This document shows positions 27,311 to 36,236 of a DNA stretch of 38,929 nt, piece by piece. Position numbers and translations under genes: made by a program. Position 1 is the first letter of the stretch. Every line of letters begins with the position of its first letter. Source of the DNA: Ilumatobacteraceae bacterium (GTDB lineage: Bacteria > Actinomycetota > Acidimicrobiia > Acidimicrobiales > Ilumatobacteraceae); contig JAJTEQ010000011.1 in NCBI GenBank assembly GCA_021298195.1, positions 1 through 38,929 of the forward strand, read 5' to 3'. A model generated the notes under the pieces. It was not told where the DNA came from, searched no databases, and saw only the letters and a program-made list of their open reading frames with translations.

Positions 27311-28483
27311 ATGGGTTCGCCCACCACCGTTCGTGTGGCCATCGCCGGCTCGACCGGCTCGATCGGCACCCAGACCCTCGACGTCGTGCGCGCCGAGAAC
27401 GCGCGTCCCGATCGTGATGTCGAATACGTCGTGGCGGCCCTCGGAGTGGGCTCGTCGGTCGATGTTCTCATCGCTCAGGCCCGCGAGTTCCGCGTCGGCG
27501 TGGTGGCCGTGGCCGACTCGTCCCGAGTGGCCGAGGTGCGCGACGCGCTGCCCGGGGTTCGCGTGGAATCCACCATGTCGGATCTGGTCGCGCACGCCGA
27601 CGTGGTGGTGAACGCCGTCGTCGGATTCGCCGGCCTCGATGTCACGCTGGCGACCTTGGCCGCGGGCAAGCGACTGGCACTGGCCAACAAGGAATCCCTC
27701 ATCGCCGCCGGTCCGGTGGTGCGACCGCTGAGATCGACGCCCGGTGCCGAGATCGTCCCGGTCGACAGCGAGCATTGCGCGGTCCATCAGTGTCTGCGAT
27801 CCACCGTGCGCGGGGGAGTCGAGGTGTCCCGCATCGTGCTGACCGCCAGCGGCGGGCCGTTCCGCGGTCGCACCATCGACGACCTGCGGTCCGTCACGGT
27901 GAACGAGGCGCTGGCTCATCCGACGTGGAGCATGGGACCCAAGATCACCATCGACTCGTCCACGCTGATGAACAAGGGACTCGAGGTCATCGAGGCCCAC
28001 GAATTGTTCGGCGTCCCGTACGACCGCATCGAGGTGGTGGTGCACCCCCAGAGCATCGTTCACTCCATGGTCGAATTCACCGACGGCTGCACGATGGCCC
28101 AGTTGAGCCTGCCCGACATGCGGTTGCCGATCGGATACGCCCTCGCGCATCCGAACCGCATCGCGTCGCCCTTCGGGCGCATCGACTGGGAGAAATTGCA
28201 ACGACTCGACTTCGCCTCGCCGGATCGGCGCACGTTCCGCTGCCTCGACCTGGCGTACGAAGCCGGGCGCGTTGGCGGAACGGCACCCGCGTTCATGTCG
28301 GCGGCCAACGAGGTGGCGGTCGAGCGATTCCTCGAAGGCGGTTTGCGCTGGACCCAGATCGCCGAGACGGTCGAGGAGGCCCTGCAGCACCATCGAACCC
28401 CGGCGGGTGATCTGACGGCGGCCGACATCATCGAGGCCGACGGGCGCGGGCGAGATGCCGCCCGTAGAGTTCTGTCGCGATGA
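27311..28483 (+). CDS. dxr: 1-deoxy-D-xylulose-5-phosphate reductoisomerase
   Basis: The 390-aa product catalyses the second step of the MEP isoprenoid pathway. The NADPH loop AGSTGSIGTQTLDVV opens the chain; LANKESLIAAG, VPVDSEHCAVHQCL (metal ligands D and E) and NKGLEVIEAHELFG follow. ATG 27311 has no ribosome binding site; the next possible start would cut into the first strand. The stop overlaps the M50 protease start (ATGA, 28480-28483). Confidence 0.96.
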   Translation: MGSPTTVRVAIAGSTGSIGTQTLDVVRAENARPDRDVEYVVAALGVGSSVDVLIAQAREFRVGVVAVADSSRVAEVRDALPGVRVESTMSDLVAHADVVVNAVVGFAGLDVTLATLAAGKRLALANKESLIAAGPVVRPLRSTPGAEIVPVDSEHCAVHQCLRSTVRGGVEVSRIVLTASGGPFRGRTIDDLRSVTVNEALAHPTWSMGPKITIDSSTLMNKGLEVIEAHELFGVPYDRIEVVVHPQSIVHSMVEFTDGCTMAQLSLPDMRLPIGYALAHPNRIASPFGRIDWEKLQRLDFASPDRRTFRCLDLAYEAGRVGGTAPAFMSAANEVAVERFLEGGLRWTQIAETVEEALQHHRTPAGDLTAADIIEADGRGRDAARRVLSR

Positions 28484-29727
28484 CCCTGTACCGATCGTTC
28501 CGCGACGAGATGATGGCCGGCGGAGCCGTGGGCGAGACCCCGGTCGACCAAGGCCCCAAGCGCTCGGTCGCGCTCACGTCCGGGCTGGTCATCCTGGCGT
28601 TGCTGATCTGGCTCGGTGTCACGAACGTCTGGAGCCTGGTGTTGGTGGTCGGGCTGCTCGTCTCGGTTTTCCTGCACGAGGTCGGCCACTTCGTCACCGC
28701 CGGCTGGGCCGGCATGAAGCGGACCCAGTTCTTCATGGGGTTCGGACCCAAGCTCTGGAGCATGACTCGCAACGGCGTCGAGTACGGCGTGCGCGCCTTG
28801 CCGTTGGGCGCGTTCGTGCGCATCGTCGGAATGAACAACCTCGATCCCGTCGAACCCGGCGACGAGGCGGTGTCGTATTCGAGCAAGCCCTACCGTTGGC
28901 GTCTGCTCGTCATCACCGCCGGGTCGCTGATGCACATGATCATCGCGATCCTGATCATGATGTTCGTGTACACGACGGGTGGTCGTTACCAGGAAACCGA
29001 CGAGGTCAAGGTGTTCGCCATCACCGAGGGTTCACCGGCCGAACGTGCGGGTATCCAGCTCGGCGACCGCATCTCGACCATCGGTGGACGTTCGATCGAC
29101 AGCGTCGGTGAACTGAGCGAGACCATCGGTGCCATCGGCGCCGGTGAACGAGTCACGGTCGAGTTCGTTCGCGACGGCGTGACGACGGCGGTCGACGTCA
29201 CCCTCGTCGAGCGTCCGTCGGAGCCCGGATCGGGTCTCGGGTATCTCGGGGTGGGCACCGACAATTGGGATCGTTCCGAGTTGGGGATCGTCGACGGCTT
29301 TTCGCACGTCATGGGCGATCTCTGGACCGGAATGGGGCGCACGTTCTCGGGTATCGGCACGGTGGTGAACCCGGCGAATCAGTGGGAGCAACTCACGAAC
29401 TCCGAAGCTGACCCGTCCAAGCGACCCACCACCGTGGTCGGTGTCACCAAGGTCGCCGGCGAGATCGGTGACCGCGACGGTTTCTACGGTGTGATGGAGG
29501 TGCTGGCCTCCATCAACGTGTTCGTGGGTCTGTTCAACCTCCTCCCGCTGCTGCCCTTCGACGGCGGACACGCGGCCATCGCCACGTACGAGCGAATCCG
29601 TAGTCGTCGAGGCCGCGAGTATCGGGCCGACGTCGAGAAGATGTGGCCGGCCACCGTGGTGGTCGTGACACTTCTCATGTTCCTCACCTTCACCGGCCTG
29701 TACCTCGATCTCACACGACCGTTCTGA
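28480..29727 (+). CDS. rip: Site-2 protease, M50 family (Rip/RseP-like)
   Basis: The 415-aa intramembrane zinc protease has HEVGH (66-70) in its first core helix and LLPFDGGHA (D361) in the third, giving the two His and one Asp zinc ligands. One PDZ domain (about 170-245, TEGSPAERAGIQLGDRI) lies between them. In Mycobacterium, Rip1 cuts anti-sigma factors. The N terminus has about 30 extra polar residues before the first helix. It is coupled to dxr and followed by ispG, the order seen in Mycobacterium. Confidence 0.93.
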   Translation: MTLYRSFRDEMMAGGAVGETPVDQGPKRSVALTSGLVILALLIWLGVTNVWSLVLVVGLLVSVFLHEVGHFVTAGWAGMKRTQFFMGFGPKLWSMTRNGVEYGVRALPLGAFVRIVGMNNLDPVEPGDEAVSYSSKPYRWRLLVITAGSLMHMIIAILIMMFVYTTGGRYQETDEVKVFAITEGSPAERAGIQLGDRISTIGGRSIDSVGELSETIGAIGAGERVTVEFVRDGVTTAVDVTLVERPSEPGSGLGYLGVGTDNWDRSELGIVDGFSHVMGDLWTGMGRTFSGIGTVVNPANQWEQLTNSEADPSKRPTTVVGVTKVAGEIGDRDGFYGVMEVLASINVFVGLFNLLPLLPFDGGHAAIATYERIRSRRGREYRADVEKMWPATVVVVTLLMFLTFTGLYLDLTRPF

Positions 29728-29734
29728 TTGTTGG

Positions 29735-29740
29735 CAGACT
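29735..29740 (+). promoter_or_regulatory. Leaderless-type -10 for ispG
   Basis: CAGACT is followed by 7 nt and ATG 29748, and no ribosome binding site is seen. It overlaps nothing coding (the M50 gene stops at 29727). Confidence 0.35.
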
Positions 29741-29747
29741 GACGGTC

Positions 29748-30971
29748 ATGCAGCACGCGTCGATCACGTCCCGTCGACCGACCCGACAGATCCATGTCGG
29801 CAAGGTGGCCGTGGGTGGCGACGCACCGATCACGGTGCAGTCGATGACCATCACCAAGACCGCCGACGTCGAGGGAACGCTGCAGCAGATCTACGCGTTG
29901 GCTGCCGCGGGATGCGACATCGTTCGCTGCACGTGCAACGAGATCGAGGCCGCCGAGGGACTGGCGCGCATCGTCCCGCGGTCGCCCATCCCGGTGATCG
30001 CCGACATCCATCACCAGTACAAGATGGCGCTGGCCGCGATGGAAGCCGGGGTGCACGGCCTGCGCCTGAACCCGGGCAACATCCGCAAGCCCGAGCACAT
30101 CAAGGCCGTGGCCAGCGAGGCCCGCGACCGTGGCATTCCGATTCGCATCGGAGTGAACGGTGGTTCGCTCGACCCCGAGTTGTACGACAAGTACGGCGGC
30201 AAGGTGACTCCTGAAGCGATGGTCGAGTCGGCGATGCGCGAGATCGCCTACTTCCAGGAGGTCGACTTCGATCTCATCAAGATCAGCGTGAAGGCATCCA
30301 ATGTCCCTCTCATGGTGGAGGCGTACCGGCAACTGAGCGAGGCCACCGATCATCCGCTCCACTTGGGTGTCACCGAGGCCGGACCTTTGCCCGGTGGATT
30401 GTTGAAGGCCACGGCCGGCATCGCGACGCTTCTCATGGAGGGCATCGGCGACACCATCCGTTACAGCCTCACCGCCGATCCGGTGGAAGAGGCCCGTGCG
30501 GGCCGTCAACTGCTGGAGGCCCTCGGATTGCGCGAGCGCAAGAACGTGGACCTCATCGCCTGTCCGTCGTGCGGACGCGCCGAGATCGACGTCATCGACG
30601 TGGCGAATCGCGCCATGGCCGCCTTCGGAGAGCGGCAGATTCCGTTGCAGGTGGCGGTGATGGGTTGCGTGGTGAACGGTCCGGGCGAGGCTCGCGACGC
30701 CGACATCGGAATCGCCGCGGGCAACAAGCGCGGTCACCTGTTCGTGAAGGGTCGCAACGTGGCGGTGGTTCCCGAGTCCGAGATGGTGGAAGCGCTGGTG
30801 GAGTGGGCCGAGTTCATCCACGAGCACGGCGTCGAGGCGGCCATTGCGCGCGTCGACACGGCCAAGGCCGAGCGCGAGGCCGCCAAGGATCGGTCCGCTC
30901 TCCTGGCCGAAAAGGGTGAGGACGCCAACAACGCCAACGAGCGCATCGTCGAGATCCGCAAGAAGTCCTGA
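29748..30971 (+). CDS. ispG: (E)-4-hydroxy-3-methylbut-2-enyl-diphosphate synthase
   Basis: The 407-aa product performs the sixth step of the MEP pathway. It has the TIM-barrel part (VGGDAPITVQSMTITKTADV, IADIHHQYKMAL, GVNGGSLD) and the 4Fe-4S site: C272 and C275 in CPSC, C307 in MGCVVNGPGE, with the glutamate fourth ligand. A charged tail of about 30 residues extends the C terminus. The upstream frame is open but inside the protease gene; ATG 29748 is the natural start. dxr, rip and ispG lie together. Confidence 0.95.
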   Translation: MQHASITSRRPTRQIHVGKVAVGGDAPITVQSMTITKTADVEGTLQQIYALAAAGCDIVRCTCNEIEAAEGLARIVPRSPIPVIADIHHQYKMALAAMEAGVHGLRLNPGNIRKPEHIKAVASEARDRGIPIRIGVNGGSLDPELYDKYGGKVTPEAMVESAMREIAYFQEVDFDLIKISVKASNVPLMVEAYRQLSEATDHPLHLGVTEAGPLPGGLLKATAGIATLLMEGIGDTIRYSLTADPVEEARAGRQLLEALGLRERKNVDLIACPSCGRAEIDVIDVANRAMAAFGERQIPLQVAVMGCVVNGPGEARDADIGIAAGNKRGHLFVKGRNVAVVPESEMVEALVEWAEFIHEHGVEAAIARVDTAKAEREAAKDRSALLAEKGEDANNANERIVEIRKKS

Positions 30972-30997
30972 ACGGCGCGACGCCCTCGGTCAGGACT
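30964..30997. terminator. Bidirectional double hairpin spanning two convergent stop codons
   Basis: AGTCCTGA (30964-30971) pairs perfectly with TCAGGACT (30990-30997), enclosing a small inner hairpin GGCG (30974-30977) with CGCC (30981-30984). The ispG and manA stop codons are mirror images within the outer stem. No U-tract. Confidence 0.5.
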
Positions 30998-32141
30998 GCG
31001 GGTCGGTCCACTCGGTGACGCGGAACAAGGTGGCCTTGCCCCGAACCGTCAATTCCCGCCCGGGCGCGAGATAGGCGACTTCACCGCGCTGCAGCACGTC
31101 GGTCGACCCCACGCCGCACAAAGTGAGCTCGCGCGTGCGCGCCCGGATGGTTTCGGTGCCGTCGATCTGGTGCACCCACAGAACGAAAGGTGCCGGCGGG
31201 GTGACGTAGCGCCACAAGCGACCGGCCGCGGTGCGCGCGACGGGTGTGGCGCGCACGATGGGGTCGTCGAGCGGTTCGGGCACCACCGTGGCCAGCAACT
31301 CGTTCACGTCGACGTGCTTGTTCGTCAGACCACAACGCACGACGTTGTCGCTCGAGCCCATGACCTCGACTCCGGTGCCCCGGAGATAGGCGTGAAGATT
31401 TCCCGGGCCCAGATAGAGCGCCTCACCGGGAGCGAGCGTCACGTGATTCATCAACAGCGTGACGATGACCGCGGGATCGTCGGGGTACGACTGCGCCAGC
31501 CGAACGGCCCAGCGAGCACTGGTCGAATCGTGCTCGCGACACGAGTCGATGATCTCGTTCTGCAGAACGCGGATCTCCTCGGAGCCGCCGAACAGGTAGC
31601 GGAGCGCATGGTCGAGATCGTGGTCGGCGATCAATCGCGCCAGATTGGAGGCACCTCCACCGATGGAGTGCAACAGATGGACCGAATCGACCTCGCGACG
31701 AAAACCGCACAGTGCTTCGAAGGGTTCGAGGGCGCAGACGAGTTCGGGTTTCGCGAAGGGGTCGCGGTAGATGCGGCGACTGTTCCCGATGGGGATGTCG
31801 AGACGATTCTCGCGGGCGTACCCGATGCGGGCCTGCTCTTGCGACGGATGGCTCTGCAACGACAACGGCTCCGCGGCGGCGAGAATCTTGAGCAGGAACG
31901 GCAGTTCGCCCGACACCGCGGTGAGGGGCGAGAACAGCCCACCGGTGTCGTCGCTGAGTGTCGGCGCGGAACCACGTTGACCGGTTTCGTCCAGTTCGAT
32001 CACCTTGGCCGGCCCACCGAGGTGCGTGCCGAACCACAACTCGGCCCACGGGCGACCGTCCGGTTCGAGTCCGAGCAGCGACGGAATGGCCGCGGGGTCG
32101 CCCCACGAATAGTGCTGCACGACGCCACGGACGAGTTTCAT
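30990..32141 (-). CDS. manA: Mannose-6-phosphate isomerase, class I
   Basis: The 383-aa zinc enzyme interconverts fructose-6-phosphate and mannose-6-phosphate. Metal-site segments are visible: LQSHPSQEQA (Q and H), KPELVCAL (E) and LGPGNLHAYLRG (H), the last followed by GVEVMGSSDNVVRCGLTNKHVD. It starts 19 nt downstream of proS on the same strand, with GAGGCGG some 11 nt before the ATG, and so is likely cotranscribed with proS. Its place between ispG and proS is not the usual one. Confidence 0.93.
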   Translation of the reverse strand: MKLVRGVVQHYSWGDPAAIPSLLGLEPDGRPWAELWFGTHLGGPAKVIELDETGQRGSAPTLSDDTGGLFSPLTAVSGELPFLLKILAAAEPLSLQSHPSQEQARIGYARENRLDIPIGNSRRIYRDPFAKPELVCALEPFEALCGFRREVDSVHLLHSIGGGASNLARLIADHDLDHALRYLFGGSEEIRVLQNEIIDSCREHDSTSARWAVRLAQSYPDDPAVIVTLLMNHVTLAPGEALYLGPGNLHAYLRGTGVEVMGSSDNVVRCGLTNKHVDVNELLATVVPEPLDDPIVRATPVARTAAGRLWRYVTPPAPFVLWVHQIDGTETIRARTRELTLCGVGSTDVLQRGEVAYLAPGRELTVRGKATLFRVTEWTDPQS

Positions 32142-32160
32142 GGCCGGTGGACCGCCTCGA

Positions 32161-33954
32161 TCACCGACGCTGATTCGAGCCGCATTCGGCCACCAGTTCG
32201 TCGACCGCCGAGGCGACGGCGATGTTGCGACGTTCGTTGGTGGCTCGATCGCGCACCTCGATCACGCCGTCGGCCAGACCCTTGCCCACGATCACGATGG
32301 TGGGCACGCCGATGAGTTCGGCGTCCTTGAACTTCACGCCCGGAGACACGGTGGTGCGGTCGTCGAGCAACACCCGGACACCGCGAGCCTCGAGTTCGGC
32401 GGCCATACGTTCGGCCGCGACGGCGATGTCGTCGCCGCCCTTGCTGGCGATCACCATGTGCACGTCGGCCGGAGCCACCTCGCGCGGCCAGCAGAGTCCC
32501 ATGTCGTCGGCCGTGGCCTCGGCGATGGCGGCCACGGCGCGCGACACGCCGATGCCGTAACTGCCCATGGTGACGACGACCTGCTTGCCGTTCTGATCGA
32601 GCACGGTCAGATCGAGGGCCTCGGCGTACTTGCGACCGAGTTGGAAGATGTGACCGATCTCGATGCCGCGCGCCATCTCGAGCTTTCCGTCGGCACCGCG
32701 CTCGGCGCAGGCCGGACACGGGTCACCGGCCAGGACCTCGGCCGCCTCGATGGTGCCGTCGGGGGTGAAGTCGCGACCACAGGTGAGATCGACCACGTGA
32801 TTGCCCGAGGCGTTGGCACCCGTCACCCAACGCGATCCGGACACGACGCGCGGGTCCACCAGATAGCGGATGCCCGATGCGGATGCGGTTCCGAGCACGT
32901 CGGGTCCGATGTAACCCTTCACGAGCGAGGGATGGGCCGCGAAGTCGGCTTCGGTGAACGCCTCCGGTTCGGCCGGTCCGACCTGGGCCTCGAGGCGCTT
33001 CATGTCGACCTCGCGATCACCCGGCAATCCGATGGCCAACGGCTCACGGCGACCGTCGGGGTGGCGCAACATCACGATGACGTTCTTCAACGTGTCGGCG
33101 GCGCTCCACGCGCGATCGTCGCGACGCAGATCGGGGCGTTCGTTCAACAGGTCCACCAAGGTGGCGATGGTGGGTGTTCCCGGAGTGTCGACCACCCGGG
33201 CCGCGGGGGAACCATCGACGGGAGCGGACGCGGGCGACGGAACGTGCACCGCCTCGGTGTTGGCGGCGTACCCGCAGGAGCACCGCACGAAGGTGTCCTC
33301 GCCCACCTCGAGCGGGGCCAGGAACTCCTCGCTCTTGGACCCGCCCATGGCCCCCGACATGGCCGAGACGATCACGAACGGCAATCCGAGACGTTCGAAG
33401 GTGCGGATGTAGGCCGCCCGGTGGTCCTCGTAGCTCTGGGCCAGACCGGCATCGTCGATGTCGAAGCTGTAGCTGTCCTTCATGACGAATTCGCGCCCGC
33501 GCAACAGGCCGGCCCGGGGGCGAGCCTCGTCGCGGTATTTGGTCTGTATCTGGTAGATCACGAGCGGAAGGTCCTTGTAGCTGCTGTACAGGTCCTTCAC
33601 GAGCAGAGTGAACATTTCCTCGTGCGTGGGGCCGAGGAGGTAATCGACGCCACGCCGGTCCTGAAGGCGGAACAGGTTCGGTCCGTATTCGGACCAACGG
33701 TTCGTGGCCTCGTAGGGCTCGCGGGGGAGCAGGGCCGGAAAATGGACCTCCTGGAAGCCGGCGGCATCCATCTCCTCGCGAACCACCCGCTCGACGTTGC
33801 GGTAGACGTTCCAGCCCAAGGGCAACCAGGTGAACCCACCGGGGGCCGCACGTCGGATGTAGCCGGCGCGCAACATCAACTGATGGCTCGGGACCTCGGC
33901 GTCGGAGGGGTTCTCCCGCAGGGTTCGCACGAACAGGCTGGACAACCGCAACAT
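32161..33954 (-). CDS. proS: Prolyl-tRNA synthetase, bacterial type
   Basis: The 597-aa class II synthetase has motif 1 ([19 protein letters not shown]), motif 2 ([21 protein letters not shown] in two parts) and motif 3 ([14 protein letters not shown]). A YbaK-like editing domain is inserted between motifs 2 and 3 (about 225-385). A C-terminal anticodon-binding domain ends the chain. ATG 33954 follows TAACCT by 7 nt on the minus strand, the same -10 as murI. It diverges from the rimP operon. Confidence 0.96.
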   Translation of the reverse strand: MLRLSSLFVRTLRENPSDAEVPSHQLMLRAGYIRRAAPGGFTWLPLGWNVYRNVERVVREEMDAAGFQEVHFPALLPREPYEATNRWSEYGPNLFRLQDRRGVDYLLGPTHEEMFTLLVKDLYSSYKDLPLVIYQIQTKYRDEARPRAGLLRGREFVMKDSYSFDIDDAGLAQSYEDHRAAYIRTFERLGLPFVIVSAMSGAMGGSKSEEFLAPLEVGEDTFVRCSCGYAANTEAVHVPSPASAPVDGSPAARVVDTPGTPTIATLVDLLNERPDLRRDDRAWSAADTLKNVIVMLRHPDGRREPLAIGLPGDREVDMKRLEAQVGPAEPEAFTEADFAAHPSLVKGYIGPDVLGTASASGIRYLVDPRVVSGSRWVTGANASGNHVVDLTCGRDFTPDGTIEAAEVLAGDPCPACAERGADGKLEMARGIEIGHIFQLGRKYAEALDLTVLDQNGKQVVVTMGSYGIGVSRAVAAIAEATADDMGLCWPREVAPADVHMVIASKGGDDIAVAAERMAAELEARGVRVLLDDRTTVSPGVKFKDAELIGVPTIVIVGKGLADGVIEVRDRATNERRNIAVASAVDELVAECGSNQRR

Positions 33955-33961
33955 TGGATGG

Positions 33962-33967
33962 AGGTTA
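33962..33967 (-). promoter_or_regulatory. Leaderless-type -10 for proS
   Basis: On the minus strand TAACCT is followed by CCATCCA and ATG 33954. No T-box or other leader can exist if transcription starts at the ATG. Confidence 0.45.
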
Positions 33968-33979
33968 GTTGGCAGGCTG

Positions 33980-33985
33980 TATCAT
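33980..33985 (+). promoter_or_regulatory. -10 candidate for the rimP-nusA operon
   Basis: TATCAT, with no clear -35. A start near 33992 leaves a leader of about 110 nt that includes two hairpins. Confidence 0.4.
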
Positions 33986-34007
33986 TCAGGGGGTCTTGAG
34001 AGGGTTT

Positions 34008-34058
34008 CCACCGTCAGGTGGGTCGAAAAGGCGTGAGCGAAAGCTCACGTCTTTTTTC
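34008..34058 (+). terminator. Intrinsic terminator (attenuator) in the rimP-nusA leader
   Basis: A first hairpin CCACC (34008-34012), loop GTCA, GGTGG (34017-34021) is followed by a strong one: CGTGAGC (34032-34038), loop GAAA, GCTCACG (34043-34049), extended downwards by A/U and G-U pairs from 34026 to 34055. The tail TCTTTTTTC (34050-34058) is the only clear U-tract seen in the window. It lies between the promoter and the rimP ribosome binding site, so transcripts can end early; control by NusA itself is plausible. Confidence 0.7.
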
Positions 34059-34103
34059 ATCACTCACGACGCGCGAGACGAGACGAGAGAGGAGAACGAC
34101 GAC

Positions 34104-34769
34104 ATGGCCGGCACCGACAACAGCATCACCGACAGCGTGCGCCAACTCGTTCTGCCGATCCTGACCGACCTCGGCCTCGAGTTGTACGACCTCGAGTACG
34201 CCGGCGGCATGGTGAAGGTCACCATCGACACGCCCCCGGGGTCACCCGGCGGCGTCGACGTGGACCAGTTGGCCCGCGCCACGCGCCTGATCTCGCGCGA
34301 CCTCGACCACGCCGACCCCATCCCCGGTCAGTACACCCTCGAAGTCTCCAGCCCCGGCCTCGAGCGCAACTTGCGCCTGCCGCGTCACTTCCAGCGCGAG
34401 ATCGGAAAGCAGGTGGCCGTCCGACTGACCAACGTCGTGAACGGCGAGCGTCGAATCTCGGGTCAGTTGATCGCGGCGTCGGAGACCGACTTCACCCTGC
34501 GTCTCGAGTCGGGCGAGGAGCGCCTCGTCGCGCTGGATCAGGTGGACCGTGCCCGCACCGTGTTCGTGTGGGAGGCCGCACCCAAGCCCGGTTCGGGTGG
34601 CAAGAAGGGGGCGCGGGGCAAAAGTTCGGCTTCGGGACCTCGGTCCGGAGCCGAATCGGGCTCGGCCACGGCAGACTTGTCCGCTGACATCGACCCAGAT
34701 TTCGACGACCCAGATTTCGACGACCCGGATTTTGACGAAACAGACACCCACGACGACCAGGAGCCCTGA
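34104..34769 (+). CDS. rimP: Ribosome maturation factor RimP with acidic tail
   Basis: The 221-aa product assists 30S assembly. The N-terminal domain (LVLPILTDLGLELYDLEYAGG, then RLISRDLDHADPIPGQYTLEVSSPGLERNL in two parts) and the C-terminal Sm-like domain (GKQVAVRL, ISGQLIAAS) are normal. After about residue 165 a Gly/Ser/Lys-rich and then very acidic tail follows, with three PDFDD-type repeats. ATG 34104 has AGAGGAGA upstream; the frame is open to 33969 but runs through the leader terminator. Confidence 0.92.
   Translation: MAGTDNSITDSVRQLVLPILTDLGLELYDLEYAGGMVKVTIDTPPGSPGGVDVDQLARATRLISRDLDHADPIPGQYTLEVSSPGLERNLRLPRHFQREIGKQVAVRLTNVVNGERRISGQLIAASETDFTLRLESGEERLVALDQVDRARTVFVWEAAPKPGSGGKKGARGKSSASGPRSGAESGSATADLSADIDPDFDDPDFDDPDFDETDTHDDQEP
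34692..34736 (+). repeat. 15-bp tandem repeat, 3 copies, in the rimP acidic tail
   Basis: Units GACCCAGATTTCGAC at 34692-34706 and 34707-34721 are identical; the third, 34722-34736, has two substitutions. They encode the repeated PDFDD of the RimP tail. Confidence 0.9.
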
Positions 34770-34772
34770 GTC

Positions 34773-35918
34773 ATGAGCAATCTCGACATGAAAGAAGCGA
34801 TCAAGCTGCTAGCCCAGGAGAAGAACATCTCCGAGGACACCTTGTTGCAGGTGTTGGTCGACGCGTTGGCCACGGCGTACAAGAAGCGTCCGGGCGCGGC
34901 CGAAGAAGTCGAAGTGATGCTGAACCCCGACACGCTGGAGATGAGCTTCATCGCCTACGACATCGACGAGGACGGCAACTGGGTCAACGAGCGCGACGAC
35001 ACGCCGAGTAAGAACGAGTTGGGTCGCATCGCCGCTCAGACCTTCCGTCAGGTCATGGGCCAGCGCATTCGCGAGGCCGAGCGCGACCGCAAGTTCGAGG
35101 AGTACGCCAACCGCGAGGGCGACATCGTCACCGGCATCGTCCAGCAGAACGATCACCGTTACGCCTTGCTGGACTTGGGCAAGGTCGAGGCACTCATGCC
35201 GCAGAGCGAGCAAGTGCCCTACGAGCGCGCCAACCCCGGCACGCGCGTGAAGGCCTACATCGTCGAGGTGCGTCGCTCCGAGCGTGGCCCGCAGATCGTG
35301 GTCAGTCGTACGCACCCCGGTCTGGTGAAGCGCCTGTTCGAGTTGGAAGTTCCCGAGATCGCCGACGGCGTGGTCGAGATCAAGGCCTGCTCGCGCGAGC
35401 CCGGTCACCGCACCAAGATCGCGGTGCACAGCAACGACAGCAACGTGGATCCCGTGGGTGCCTGCGTGGGCGCGCGCGGTGGACGCGTGCGCATGGTCGT
35501 GAACGAACTGAATCAGGAAAAGATCGACATCATTCCGTTCAGCGAGGACTTGGCCGATTTCATCGCCAAGGCCCTGTCGCCGGCCAAGGTCACCGAGGTT
35601 CGCCTCAGCGAGGACCGCACCCAGGCCGACGTGATCGTTCCCGACTTCCAGCTCAGCCTGGCCATCGGCAAGGAGGGTCAGAATGCCCGTCTGGCCTCGC
35701 GTTTGGCCGGTGTGCGCATCGACATCAAGAGCGAGACGCAGTACCAGAACGAGCTCAACGGCATCTTCGAGGATGGCTTCGCCGACGGCGAATGGAAGGT
35801 CAACCCCGAGACCGGCGAGCAGGAATGGCACGCCGCCGACGGGTCGGTCATGAGTCTCCAGGAATGGGAGCGCATGTCGGGTCAGCCGGCCGCTCCGGAG
35901 CCGACGGAAAGCGCCTGA
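34773..35918 (+). CDS. nusA: Transcription termination/antitermination factor NusA
   Basis: The 381-aa product has the N-terminal RNA-polymerase-binding domain, an S1 domain (about 115-185, GDIVTGIVQQNDHRYALLDLG) and two KH domains (VGACVGARGGRVRMV; LAIGKEGQNARLASRLAG). It lacks the C-terminal acidic repeats of the E. coli protein, as usual in actinobacteria, and ends in a short Trp-containing tail. AGGAG (34759-34763) inside the rimP end is its ribosome binding site. It is the likely regulator of its own leader. Confidence 0.95.
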   Translation: MSNLDMKEAIKLLAQEKNISEDTLLQVLVDALATAYKKRPGAAEEVEVMLNPDTLEMSFIAYDIDEDGNWVNERDDTPSKNELGRIAAQTFRQVMGQRIREAERDRKFEEYANREGDIVTGIVQQNDHRYALLDLGKVEALMPQSEQVPYERANPGTRVKAYIVEVRRSERGPQIVVSRTHPGLVKRLFELEVPEIADGVVEIKACSREPGHRTKIAVHSNDSNVDPVGACVGARGGRVRMVVNELNQEKIDIIPFSEDLADFIAKALSPAKVTEVRLSEDRTQADVIVPDFQLSLAIGKEGQNARLASRLAGVRIDIKSETQYQNELNGIFEDGFADGEWKVNPETGEQEWHAADGSVMSLQEWERMSGQPAAPEPTESA

Positions 35919-35920
35919 CC

Positions 35921-36184
35921 ATGACCGTTTCGTCCGCTCCGATCCGCACGTGCGTGGGGTGCCGTTCCCGTCGGGAGCAGTCGGCACTGCGTCGCTACGT
36001 TCGCGCGGCGACCGGCGAGGTGTGCGAGTCGCGCACCGCGACCGGACGCGGAGCATGGATCTGCGCGGACTCACCGAACTGCCTCGAGCGAGCGTTTTCG
36101 ACGCGGGGCTTCGACCGATCCTTCGGGACCCGGTCACACACCAAGAACACCAACCTCAGGAACCGCCTAACCATGGCAAAGTAA
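35921..36184 (+). CDS. ylxR: YlxR-family RNA-binding protein (DUF448)
   Basis: The 87-aa product begins with IRTCVGCRSRR, the family signature, and contains GRGAWICADSPNCLERA; basic residues fit RNA binding. Its usual place between nusA and infB is kept. ATG 35921 lies 2 nt after the nusA stop. The last 20 residues are polar and atypical. Confidence 0.88.
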   Translation: MTVSSAPIRTCVGCRSRREQSALRRYVRAATGEVCESRTATGRGAWICADSPNCLERAFSTRGFDRSFGTRSHTKNTNLRNRLTMAK

Positions 36185-36190
36185 TCAACC

Positions 36191-36211
36191 GTGCCGGGTT
36201 CGCCCGGCCAC
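36191..36211 (+). other. UUCG hairpin between ylxR and infB
   Basis: GCCGGG (36193-36198) pairs with CCCGGC (36203-36208) around TTCG; two more pairs outside a bulged C extend it to 36191/36211. No U-tract follows. It could act in RNA processing or shield the infB start region. Confidence 0.45.
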
Positions 36212-36236
36212 AGAGCAACGAAGGACTGAACGTCGC

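Noticed and set aside
27307-27312. GATAAT over the dxr start as its -10 box
   Set aside because: It would start transcription inside the reading frame about 8 nt after the ATG, with no start codon at that point.
33955-34103. T-box or other tRNA-sensing leader for proS
   Set aside because: The proS promoter leaves no leader, and the structure in this interval lies upstream of it, in the sense orientation for rimP.
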